Of a DNA stretch of 64,000 nt, positions 57,433-64,000 are shown one piece after another. Positions within the stretch are counted from its first letter, which is position 1. Each line of letters starts with the position of its first letter. The notes below the pieces were generated by a model. It did not search any database. It was not told the DNA's origin and saw only the letters and a program-made list of their open reading frames with translations. The DNA is taken from contig OU696573.1 of NCBI GenBank assembly GCA_916048095.2, forward strand, positions 10,007,306-10,071,305. The letters run 5' to 3'. Origin of the DNA: Sacculina carcini (Eukaryota > Arthropoda > Thecostraca > Sacculinidae). The translations under genes and the position numbers were made by a program.

Positions 57433-59372
57433 TTAAGAGTTCTTTAGAGACCTACCTGTGTAAAGCGCTTTATAAATATCTTACTGTACTGTACTATATG
57501 TGTGTGCGTGTGTCTGTGTCACAGAATCTGTACTGTATCATCGTGTATTTCTATTTATTCCTATGTGTGTGTGTGTGTGTGTGTTCATACGTTTATTTGT
57601 CAGCACATCATTTATACAGGCAATTCACAAGATAACAAAACAATGTTGACTATGCCCTTTAAGCCTGGGGCTTCTTTTGGGCATGTGGATTTTAACAAAT
57701 TCAGTGTTTAGGAATACATGTTGAAACACGTTGACAATATGATGTGTGTGTGTGTGTGTGTGGCAGTGTATGTACTGTGTTAACAGGCGTACTGCTCGAC
57801 TCATCACTGTACGGTCATGTGAGTGTGAGCGCCTGGCAATTCTTGCGAGTCAACCTGTTGTCCAGCAGTCCTCTATCGCTGCACTATGGCGCCAGCAGCT
57901 GGCACGCGCATTTCACCGCCAGCTGCCCGCTGCTTCTGGGACCGCTGCTGATACCGGCTACAGCAGCTGTGGCCAACAGCTACCGATATCGCAGCTGTCG
58001 CCGGCTGGACTGGCAGCTGTCCAGTATTGTGCTGTTTGTTCTGCTCGTTTACAGGTGTCTCCCATACTCTTCCTTTCTACTCTATCTCTCTCTCTCTTAT
58101 CCACGCTTATTTTTCGTGTACTTGTCATATGGGCTTGCCAGTTACGCTGTTACGCACTGTGTGTTTGTGTGTTGAGTTGGTAAAACATTGATTTTGCTGG
58201 CTATTCATTTGGTAATTTAATAGACATCAAGTGACAGCTGCTACACGGCAAGAAGTCGAAGCTTATGAACACACAGGTGTGTCCCGTGCAGCTCGCTGCC
58301 ACGGCAGAACAGACCCTCTCCACGCTATGACGCCACAAGGACGGACAACGTATTAGAGAGGACCACCTCCCCAGAATGCATGACACAACACATGACTGAT
58401 ATCTGGTACCATCATTTACTGCTGGGTGGACAGGGGCTGTTGGATTATAGAATACGCCCAATGAAATTCTCCTCCGTCGGGATTTGAACCACTGACCTCC
58501 CGTTTGTGAGGATGGTGTGCTACCCACTACACCACGGAGCCCAACAAACGAGTTTTTATGCGAGTATGACGTTTAATAACTTCTCAAATCGTATGTTAAT
58601 ATGTTTATTTATTTTTAACATTGTATCGTCACTATTTGATGGCGGGTACATGTTTGGCCTGTGTGCAATGTTGATGTGCAATATGATGATGTTGCATAGT
58701 TGCTCGGGTCACAAGGAGTTTCGTTTTCTGCTGCCCATTTTGCCGCTGGTCTACATGCTGCTGGGCAGAACTCTGCATCAACTGGGCATCAAGCGACCGT
58801 AACTCACATACACATACACACACATACACTTACACATACACACGAGCACACACAGTCACACATACACACACACATACACACATGCACACACAGATACAAA
58901 CATACACACACACATACAAACATACACACACACACATACACACACACATAGTTACACATACACATACATACACACACATACACACACACACACATACAAA
59001 CATACACACATACACACACACACATACACATACAAACATACACACATACACACATACACACACACACATACACACACACACATACACACACATACATACA
59101 CACACACACATACAAACATACACACATACACACACACACATACACATACAAACATACACACATACACACACATACACACACATACACACATACACACACA
59201 CACATACACATACACACATACATACACACATACACACATACGTACTAATAGGTACACATACACACATACACACACACATATACAAACATACACACGAGCA
59301 CACATAGTTACACATACACACACATACAAACATACACCCACACAAACATGGTCACATACAGACATATTCACG

Positions 59373-59444
<72 letters not shown>

Positions 59445-61325
59445 GATACACACAAACTTAGTCGCGTACACACACATATACACACACATGATGTGTTTAA
59501 TAACCACTTTTTGAATAGGGGTGCTCAAAACAATCAAAATAGTCTGGATTTCAAGACATTCCTTCATACACGGCCAACTTCTTCCATGTTTTTACAATCT
59601 ACCAATGAACAAGAAATTAAAATTGTTCTAAGCACATTTGACAGTCATGCGTCAGGTTACGATGAAATTCCTCCAATTCTACTGAAATTTACTGCAGATA
59701 TAATCAGCGCTCCACTGGCTCATATCATTAACTTATCCTTCTCCACCGGGCATTATCCAAATGAACTTAAATGTGCAAAAGTTATTCCTATTTTTAAATC
59801 AGGAGATGCAGGGGAAGTGAACAACTACAGACCAATATCGATGCTTCCGTCACTTAATAAAGTTTTCGAAAAAGTTATATCCTCAAGACTAGTCTCATAC
59901 CTCGAAAAAAACGAACTTTTAAATAAACAACAATTTGGGTTCAGATCTGGCTGCTCCACAGAGTCGGCTATTTTGGATTTTGTCAATGGAGTTTATGAAT
60001 GCTTAGAGAGAAAACATCTTGCTGCTGGTATTTTTTTAGATTTTTCAAAAGCATTTGATAGAATTAACCATTCAAAATTATTACATAAATTGGAACATCT
60101 GGGTATAAGGGGTGTAGTTCACAAACTTTTTGAGAATTATTTAACTGACCGTACACAGAGAGTGTACTGTAACAAGTGCTACTCTTCTGTCATGAAAATT
60201 ACTAAGGGAGTGCCACAGGGATCTGTTTTGGGGCCCATACTTTTCTTGGTATATATAAATGATATTGTTTACTCTAGCCCTGTAATTAAATTCACAATAT
60301 ATGCAGACGATACAACTCTATTGTTAACTGACGAAAATGTTAAAGGTTTGCATCATAAAATGTATATGGAACTTAAGAATGTATATAGCTGGACCCAGGC
60401 CAACGACCTTACGATAAATTTGAAAAAAACATCCTATATAATATTTCAAAATCGGTCCGTAAAACACAACTTCCCTAGAATTCTATTAGATGGTGTATAC
60501 TTGAAACAAAGTTATTCTACCAAATTTTTGGGTGTTTTCATTGATGAGAACTTGAATTGGAATATTCATATAAGTGAACTTTGTTCAAAACTGGCAAAAA
60601 TAATGGGAATTATGTATCGGGTTCGGCACAATTTTACACATGAGGCTAAAATGTATGTTTACTATGCACTTTTCTACCCTCATTTGACCTATTGCGTCTC
60701 AATTTGGGCGAATACCTATAGTTCATTTTTAACACAAATTAATGTTGCGCAGAGAAAATTTTTACGTTGTCTTTTTCACAGAAAAAAATTTGATTCCACA
60801 GAAGACATATTCAGGCAAAAAAACATTCTCAAGTTCTCATCCATCCATAAATATTTCACAATCCTGCTTATATACAAACTGATCGGACATAACTCTATTT
60901 TTCGAATAAATGACCATGCTTGTAACACTAGAAATAATAACGTGAACTTGATACTACCGAAATTCAGGACCACACTGTTTAAAATGTGCGTTGTGAGTTA
61001 TGGACCGGAATTGTTCAATAGCTTACCTACTGAGATAAAAATTTTAGTAAATTGTAGTAGCCCCCACCAGTTTAAAAAGGTTATACGAAAGTATGTTCTT
61101 GACAAACAATGCTCACCATATTTATGTTAACTGCGATTGTCTTATACGTGTTTTCTTCTGCATTTCATTGTGTGTTGAAATATATGAATGGAAATCCATT
61201 GTGGTGCACAATGGATGTCCACATCGGGCCAATTAATCAGAATAATCATTAGTGCTTGTAACTAAGAGATGTATTATTGTTCTGTGTTATCATTTGTATA
61301 CCCATTGTCGAATTTGCATTACCTT

Positions 61326-61369
<44 letters not shown>

Positions 61370-61880
61370 TGTGCGTGTGTGCGTGTGTGTGTGTGTTGGT
61401 GCCTGTGAGTGTGAGTGTGTGTGTGTGTGTGTGTGTGAGTGTGTGTGTGATTATATTTAAGTCTAGATATTCAAGTTTCTTTTGTATCTCTTTATTTGAA
61501 TGTAACCATGATCTATCGTGTGATGTGTCTCATGTGATGTTGTACATTTTTACTCCCGTCAGTATGAAGTATTAGTGTATTAATTTGTCTGTTGAGAAGC
61601 CACAATTTGGCTTGACAGACTATGCTGCTGTATTTTATCATGTTTTGTGTGTGTTTTTGAGGCGGTGGCAATAAATTACAATTACAATTACAATTACACA
61701 CATACAAACATAGTCACATACACACATTCACCCATATACACACACATATTCACAAATACATTCACGCATACACACACAAACATAGTCATATACACACACA
61801 CAAACATATACATAGTCACACATACACAGGCATAAACATACACACACACACACATTCACTCATTGTTTTCATTCACAGTT

Positions 61881-61919
<39 letters not shown>

Positions 61920-62195
61920 TCAGTTAAGTCAAGTTCAAAATTCTGCATTCCCTAATAAGTCCATTAAATAACAAAAAAAGAATTAAACAACACATTCGAT
62001 CATAGCTCGTCGATTTATAACTCTAAATTTCAATTCATGTGTATGTGTGTATTTATATTTGTATGTGTGTTTGTGTGTTTGTACATGCACATTTATATGT
62101 ACTCGCGATATAAATGTATCAACGTAATGTAATGTAATGTGTATGTGTGTTTTTGTAGACGTTTATAATGTACGTTAGTTTACGTTGGTACGTTG

Positions 62196-62255
<60 letters not shown>

Positions 62256-62588
62256 TCACGTGTTTGTATGCGTGCGTGTGTGTGTGTATTGTGTCTGTGT
62301 GTGTATTGTCTGTGTGTTTATTGTGTGTGTGTGTGTGTGTGTATTCACATGTTTGTATGCGTGCGTGCGTGTGTGTGTGTGTGTTTTGTGTAGACGTTCT
62401 TATCGATGTTTGTGGGCATGTACACTGGCTTATCACGTGCCACTAGCGTTATATTTATCTCTGGTGCATCAACGAGGCGGTATCGATATCACACATGAAA
62501 TAGCAACGCGTTTGAATTACGACATTCGCTCGCTAAACTCGCAACATGTGTTGTACCTAATGCCGTGTCATTCAGCTCCTTTGTACAG
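52919..62588 (+). CDS. PIGB: PIGB, GPI mannosyltransferase III (GT22), exons 1-7, 3' end not seen
   Basis: PIGB adds the third mannose to the GPI-anchor precursor in the ER lumen. Seven exons join in phase: 52919-53031, 54411-54528, 55041-55281, 56624-56804, 57767-58054, 58700-58798 and 62394-62588. They give 411 residues plus two bases. Landmarks in order: FVPDEYWQSVEVAH (luminal loop with the catalytic Asp), YGYKTWEWRRGIRSYFFPS, PRTLTNTVEM, VLIWVPLWLHHF, YGASSWHAHF, SGHKEFRFLLPILP (the HKExRF signature of GT22), LYLSLVHQRGGID and LMPCHSAPLY. Many hydrophobic segments fit a polytopic ER protein. Human PIGB has 554 residues, so about 140 are missing beyond the strong donor at 62589 (AG|gtgagt); the last exon or exons were not found. 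An in-frame TAG precedes the ATG at 52898. The introns hold most of the repeats described below. Confidence 0.94.
53690..53985 (-). mobile_element. tRNA-derived SINE, copy 2 (head deleted)
   Basis: It has the same body as copies 1 and 3. The head lost the part between A- and B-box, so GTGGTGTAGTGG runs straight into TTCGAAACCC; this copy cannot use a normal internal Pol III promoter. It lies in PIGB intron 1, antisense. Confidence 0.82.
54069..54380. mobile_element. Tigger/mariner-like MITE in PIGB intron 1
   Basis: The ends CAGGGGGTCCTCGACTTACG and the reverse complement of AAGAGAGTCCTCGCTTTACG are flanked by TA on both sides (54067-54068, 54381-54382). TCCTCGACTTACGACGG is the typical Tigger-group terminal motif. 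It stops 30 nt before PIGB exon 2, so the branch point may lie within it. Confidence 0.75.
54411..54528 (+). CDS. PIGB: PIGB exon 2
   Basis: The acceptor is ttgttataag|T and the donor GTGTTG|gtgagt. It encodes YGYKTWEWRRGIRSYFFPS onward, matching YGYLTWEW.ERLRSYTYP of human PIGB. A Tigger-like MITE ends 28 nt upstream. Confidence 0.93.
54574..54950 (+). repeat. TG arrays in PIGB intron 2
   Basis: Several TG runs separated by GGATG, TTTGTGTTTATGC and retroelement tails, leading up to exon 3. Confidence 0.9.
54843..54898 (+). mobile_element. Short retroelement tail (TG run + hairpin + AT box)
   Basis: Directly after a TG run, AGCGCTTTTGAGACCCTCTG and GAAAAGTGCG can pair; GATACAAATGTGATAATGTA follows. 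It is a decayed form of the tail at 54954. Confidence 0.55.
54954..55022 (+). mobile_element. Short retroelement tail with hairpin and (TAATG)n end
   Basis: AGCGCCCTAGAG and CTCTAGG...GGGCGCT form a hairpin (54954-54986), followed by ATATAAATAT and (TAATG)n. It sits behind a (TG)n run and ends 19 nt before PIGB exon 3. Confidence 0.68.
55041..55281 (+). CDS. PIGB: PIGB exon 3
   Basis: The acceptor gtgtgtgggcag|ATA lies just behind a retroelement tail; the donor is GTTG|gttagt (phase 1). It contains IELPRVLVALL, two hydrophobic segments and APRTLTNTVEMALVSLAVAS, the TRTxTNTxE motif of the family. Confidence 0.92.
55939..56620 (+). repeat. TG-rich array, about 680 bp
   Basis: (TG)n is broken every 20-60 bp by TGCTTG, TGTCG and TTTG motifs. 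Larger units such as GTGTGTACTTGTTTGTGTATG recur, so it has a second-order repeat structure. It ends at the acceptor of PIGB exon 4. Confidence 0.92.
56624..56804 (+). CDS. PIGB: PIGB exon 4
   Basis: The acceptor tgtattgtgtgcag|AT ends a TG array of about 680 bp. The donor is ATCGC|gtgcgt (phase 2). It encodes DWRDMWYLVLGAVCVLVRV and TGVLIWVPLWLHHF, aligned with IRPTAVILWTPLLFRHF of human PIGB. Confidence 0.9.
56874..56946 (+). tRNA. tRNA-like sequence (Thr-UGU anticodon) or SINE head
   Basis: The acceptor strands CGCCTCG and CGAGGTG pair over 7 bp. The A-box TAGCCGAGTGG and B-box GGTTCGATTCC are perfect. The T-arm CCAGG/CCTGG is intact. The anticodon loop reads TTTGTGT (UGU). The anticodon stem has two mismatches and the D-arm pairs poorly, so a functional tRNA is doubtful. 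Two small hairpins follow at once (AATTGGG/CCCAATT at 56968-56986; GCC-GCAA-GGC at 56987-56996), as in a SINE body. It lies in PIGB intron 4. Confidence 0.5.
57152..57262 (-). mobile_element. 3' end of a related LINE
   Basis: Read on the minus strand this has the AAGCCAG...CTGGCTT hairpin, GACAGACT, then about 64 nt later GTGGCAATAAAGTAC and a (TAC)n-like end. The order and spacing match the 3' end of the LINE at 59490-61700. No coding part is visible. Confidence 0.6.
57430..57498 (+). mobile_element. Short retroelement tail with (TACTG)n end
   Basis: Behind a 27-bp (TG)n run come TTTAGAGACCTACCTGTG, then AAGCGCTTTATAAATATC and (TACTG)n, the same order as at 54954. Confidence 0.62.
57767..58054 (+). 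CDS. PIGB: PIGB exon 5
   Basis: The acceptor is (TG)n-tggcag|TGTATG and the donor TTACAG|gtgtct (phase 2). It encodes VCTVLTGVLLDSSLYG, SAWQFLRVNLL and YGASSWHAHFTASCPLLLGP. The last aligns with YGSHPWHWYFSQGFPVILG of human PIGB. A later ag at 57785-57786 breaks the phase and was not used. Confidence 0.9.
58226..58542 (-). mobile_element. tRNA-derived SINE, copy 3 (head intact)
   Basis: It has a full head with A-box TGGTGTAGTGG and B-box GGTTCAAATCC, then the shared body. It is the best preserved of the three and lies in PIGB intron 5, antisense. Confidence 0.84.
58700..58798 (+). CDS. PIGB: PIGB exon 6 with HKEFRF motif
   Basis: The acceptor is gttgcatag|T and the donor CGACC|gtaact. It encodes CSGHKEFRFLLPILPLVYML onward; HKEFRF is the GT22 signature. 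The frame reaches TAA one codon past the donor, but splicing to exon 7 restores homology. A CA/TACA array of about 680 bp begins right after the donor. Confidence 0.92.
58803..59460 (+). repeat. CA/TACA array, about 660 bp
   Basis: ACACATACACACA-type units with regular TACAAACATACACA inserts, ending in a pure (CA)n of about 65 bp. It starts straight after the PIGB exon 6 donor and ends at the LINE. Confidence 0.92.
59493..61130 (+). CDS. LINE ORF2 fragment: reverse transcriptase (EN domain missing)
   Basis: About 545 residues of reverse transcriptase plus C-terminal domain. The frame stays open upstream into the CA repeat and no native start is present, so this is a 3' part of ORF2. The YADD box, the KGVPQGSVLGP block and the FLDFSKAFD block are all intact. 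It would supply target-primed reverse transcription if joined to an endonuclease, but here it is a relic in an intron. Confidence 0.87.
   Translation: MFNNHFLNRGAQNNQNSLDFKTFLHTRPTSSMFLQSTNEQEIKIVLSTFDSHASGYDEIPPILLKFTADIISAPLAHIINLSFSTGHYPNELKCAKVIPIFKSGDAGEVNNYRPISMLPSLNKVFEKVISSRLVSYLEKNELLNKQQFGFRSGCSTESAILDFVNGVYECLERKHLAAGIFLDFSKAFDRINHSKLLHKLEHLGIRGVVHKLFENYLTDRTQRVYCNKCYSSVMKITKGVPQGSVLGPILFLVYINDIVYSSPVIKFTIYADDTTLLLTDENVKGLHHKMYMELKNVYSWTQANDLTINLKKTSYIIFQNRSVKHNFPRILLDGVYLKQSYSTKFLGVFIDENLNWNIHISELCSKLAKIMGIMYRVRHNFTHEAKMYVYYALFYPHLTYCVSIWANTYSSFLTQINVAQRKFLRCLFHRKKFDSTEDIFRQKNILKFSSIHKYFTILLIYKLIGHNSIFRINDHACNTRNNNVNLILPKFRTTLFKMCVVSYGPELFNSLPTEIKILVNCSSPHQFKKVIRKYVLDKQCSPYLC
61597..61613 (+). 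other. LINE 3'UTR terminal hairpin
   Basis: AAGCCA pairs with TGGCTT around CAATT and is followed by GACAGACT. A second LINE tail at 57237-57258 on the minus strand has the same hairpin with a longer stem and a different loop but the same GACAGACT flank, consistent with an RT recognition structure. Confidence 0.6.
62095..62142 (+). mobile_element. Short retroelement tail with (TAATG)n end
   Basis: TACTCGCGATATAAATGTAT then (TAATG)n, behind a TG-rich stretch in PIGB intron 6. The hairpin part is gone. Confidence 0.5.
62197..62386 (+). repeat. TG array before PIGB exon 7
   Basis: (TG)27 followed by TG-rich units containing GTATTCACGTGTTTGTATGC twice, ending at the exon 7 acceptor. Confidence 0.92.
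62394..62588 (+). CDS. PIGB: PIGB exon 7
   Basis: The acceptor (TG)n-ttttgtgtag|A and the very strong donor TACAG|gtgagt bound 195 nt. LALYLSLVHQRGGIDITHEI and LYLMPCHSAPLY match LALYTGLVHQRGTLD and MMPCHSTPYY of human PIGB. Confidence 0.93.
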
Positions 62589-64000
62589 GTGAGTTTACAC
62601 CAACACAACACTGCTTGCCACCAATCCTGCTCACTAAACTCTCATTTATCAAACTCTCTTAATTATTAGGATGAAACGAGTTTTTACGTTGGTGTATGGC
62701 GTATATTATAGCATGTCCATTGTGTGTGTGTGGGTGTGTGTGTGTGTGTGTACTGTGTGTGGTGAGGCGAGGTGTGTTTGGGATTGGCTATAGTGCATCC
62801 TCATTCGTACCATAAACAGTGTGTCATGATATATTCCACATGTCCGCTGCGATTGCCGAAGAACCGGTATCAATGGTGTAGCCAGGTAGCTAGGCTCTTA
62901 GGTCGGATCAAGTCGAAATTTGCTAACAGTTTAGTAGGCGTTTGCTAGGCTGCTGCCGAAGCATGTCAGTATTTTTTCACACTTGTTCTAACCGCTCTCC
63001 CGTTGAGCTCAACTCACAGTTTCACAGTCTTGTTCAGGGTGGTTTATTTCAAGTGGCGTTGCACTGCGTTCAACACACTATGCTGGTTCGAAGTCGTTTC
63101 ACAGCAGGTTTAGCTCTCCAATCACTTGAGTAGTGGCTGGTTTTCATCCTGCGGTCACGAGCCACTAGCAATCTGCTTTCCATGCAATGATGTTGCACGC
63201 TGTTGCGGTCAGACAATGCAAGAAGAATTTGTATGTGTTACTGCGGTCGTTCGAACCTGTTCCACGAGTTCAATGTGTATGTGTCTTTGTGTGTGTGTGT
63301 GGGTGTGGGTGGTTTAATTGAGGTGTATTTCTGCACCTGCACATTGAGCAGCTTATATTTTCTTCATAATGCACCAAATCGGCTTAAGAGTACATAGCTA
63401 TCCTGCTAGCTACCAAACAGGGTGAATCTTCGTTCTCTAGATATAGCTGAACTCTTGTAATGGTGCATACTTGAGTGAATGTTGTCGATGAGATGGCGAG
63501 ATGAGCCTTGAACTGAGTTCGTTTGCCTCGACAATGTCTCTTAGTGCAGCCACCATCATTGCTGACGTTTCACGTGCAAATTTAAATGTTTCATTGAACG
63601 TGGCTAAGTTGATACACCATAAGTGCGGCTTTCGTACGGCCTTTCCGACAACTATCACAGAATTAACAGTCAAACACTGAACATGAATTTCCACGTTAAA
63701 TTATTTGTTGGTTAAATGGAGCTTCTTCAAGAATCACAGAATCATTTGAACTCAGTAAAACTCAGAACATTCGCGCAGGAGTTGGTCTCGAATTCTCCAT
63801 CCACCAAATGTTAACTGCTGATTGCTCTACTTCGTCCGTCCAATCTAGTCCAATTCAGCCGAAATCGCTCTGAAAATGCCATCAGAACGAGATGATCTCT
63901 CATGGCATGACATAATAATCATCGACGCTGATTTCGAGCGATGTCTGAAACGTTTGCTAGGTTGTTTTGCGATTGTCGTTCATGTTTTATCGTTTCCTTG
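62589..64000 (+). other. PIGB: PIGB intron after exon 7 and right edge
   Basis: No convincing terminal PIGB exon. A TG run lies at 62721-62760 and another at 63287. The rest of the gene is expected beyond 64000. Confidence 0.5.

Larger units (their letters stand above)
59490..61700 (+). mobile_element. CR1/L2-like non-LTR retrotransposon, 5'-truncated, intact RT ORF
   Basis: The element starts abruptly at the end of a CA array and ends in an (AATTAC)n tail (61672-61697) behind an aataaa. The ORF from about 59493 to 61130 has no stop or frameshift. It carries the RT blocks in order: GYDEIPPILLK, NNYRPISMLPSLNKVFEKVI, QFGFRSGCSTESAI, FLDFSKAFDRINHSKLL, GVPQGSVLGPILFLVYINDI, and the YADD catalytic box at about 60301. 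A C-terminal domain typical of Jockey/CR1-group LINEs follows. The endonuclease region is lost. The 3'UTR carries its own TG microsatellite (61329-61450) and a terminal hairpin. An undamaged frame suggests recent insertion. It lies in PIGB intron 6 in the sense direction. Confidence 0.88.

Noticed and set aside
62699..62712. CATGTCCATTGT, which could encode HVHC as in human PIGB after the CHSTPYYS motif
   Set aside because: The register is wrong for the phase-2 donor and no further homology follows; it runs into a TG repeat.
62820..62940. Possible PIGB exon 8 (YSTCPLRLPK)
   Set aside because: The phase-2 donor of exon 7 does not join this frame at the only nearby acceptor (62819) without a stop, and similarity is limited to CPL.

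Overview
This is a piece of a nuclear genome from an invertebrate animal. It has widely spaced multi-exon genes with GT-AG introns, conserved metazoan proteins (cyclin D, NIF3L1, RSRC2, RPL17, PIGB), non-LTR retrotransposons, tRNA-derived SINEs and many small DNA transposons. (CA)n/(TG)n microsatellites are extremely dense. The predicted RPL17 resembles lophotrochozoan/flatworm proteins as I remember them, so a spiralian is possible, but I cannot name the species. There are no bacterial operons, CRISPR arrays or rRNA genes.

Layout. 1-30.1 kb (+): four exons of a cyclin D gene, from the middle of the first cyclin fold to the C-terminal phosphodegron; exon 1 lies off the left edge. The introns (up to 12 kb) are full of microsatellites, MITEs and LINE scraps. 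33.3-34.5 kb (+): an intron-free NIF3L1 (DUF34) gene. 35.5-38.1 kb (+): two weakly supported exons of an unidentified small Ser/Asp-rich protein. 40.6-42.0 kb (+): an intron-free LRRC14/PRAME-like protein with a BC-box, convergent with a large BTB-BACK-nine-C2H2 zinc-finger gene (42.5-45.6 kb, -). 46.6-47.7 kb (-): intron-free RSRC2. 49.4-51.6 kb (-): RPL17 in three coding exons, one intron with a GC donor. 52.9-62.6 kb (+): seven exons of PIGB (GPI mannosyltransferase III); its introns hold a Tigger-like MITE, SINEs, a tRNA-like sequence, huge TG/CA arrays and a LINE with an intact reverse-transcriptase ORF. The PIGB 3' end was not found and probably lies past the right edge.

The genes do not form one pathway. 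They cover the G1/S cell cycle (cyclin D), RNA processing (RSRC2), translation (RPL17), GPI-anchor synthesis (PIGB) and probable cullin-ligase adaptors (BC-box LRR protein; possibly BTB-BACK protein).

Two patterns stand out. First, 8 of 13 inspected 3' splice sites have a (TG)n run on the sense strand where a polypyrimidine tract is expected, on both genomic strands. Second, short retroelement tails (hairpin + GCGCTATATAAAT + pentamer repeat) lie directly behind TG runs, suggesting that a mobile element carries and spreads them; one such tail ends next to a PIGB acceptor. Several MITEs could be delimited to the base by matching 8-bp or TA target-site duplications. All calls come from reading the sequence and from memory of the families; no alignment or database search was run.
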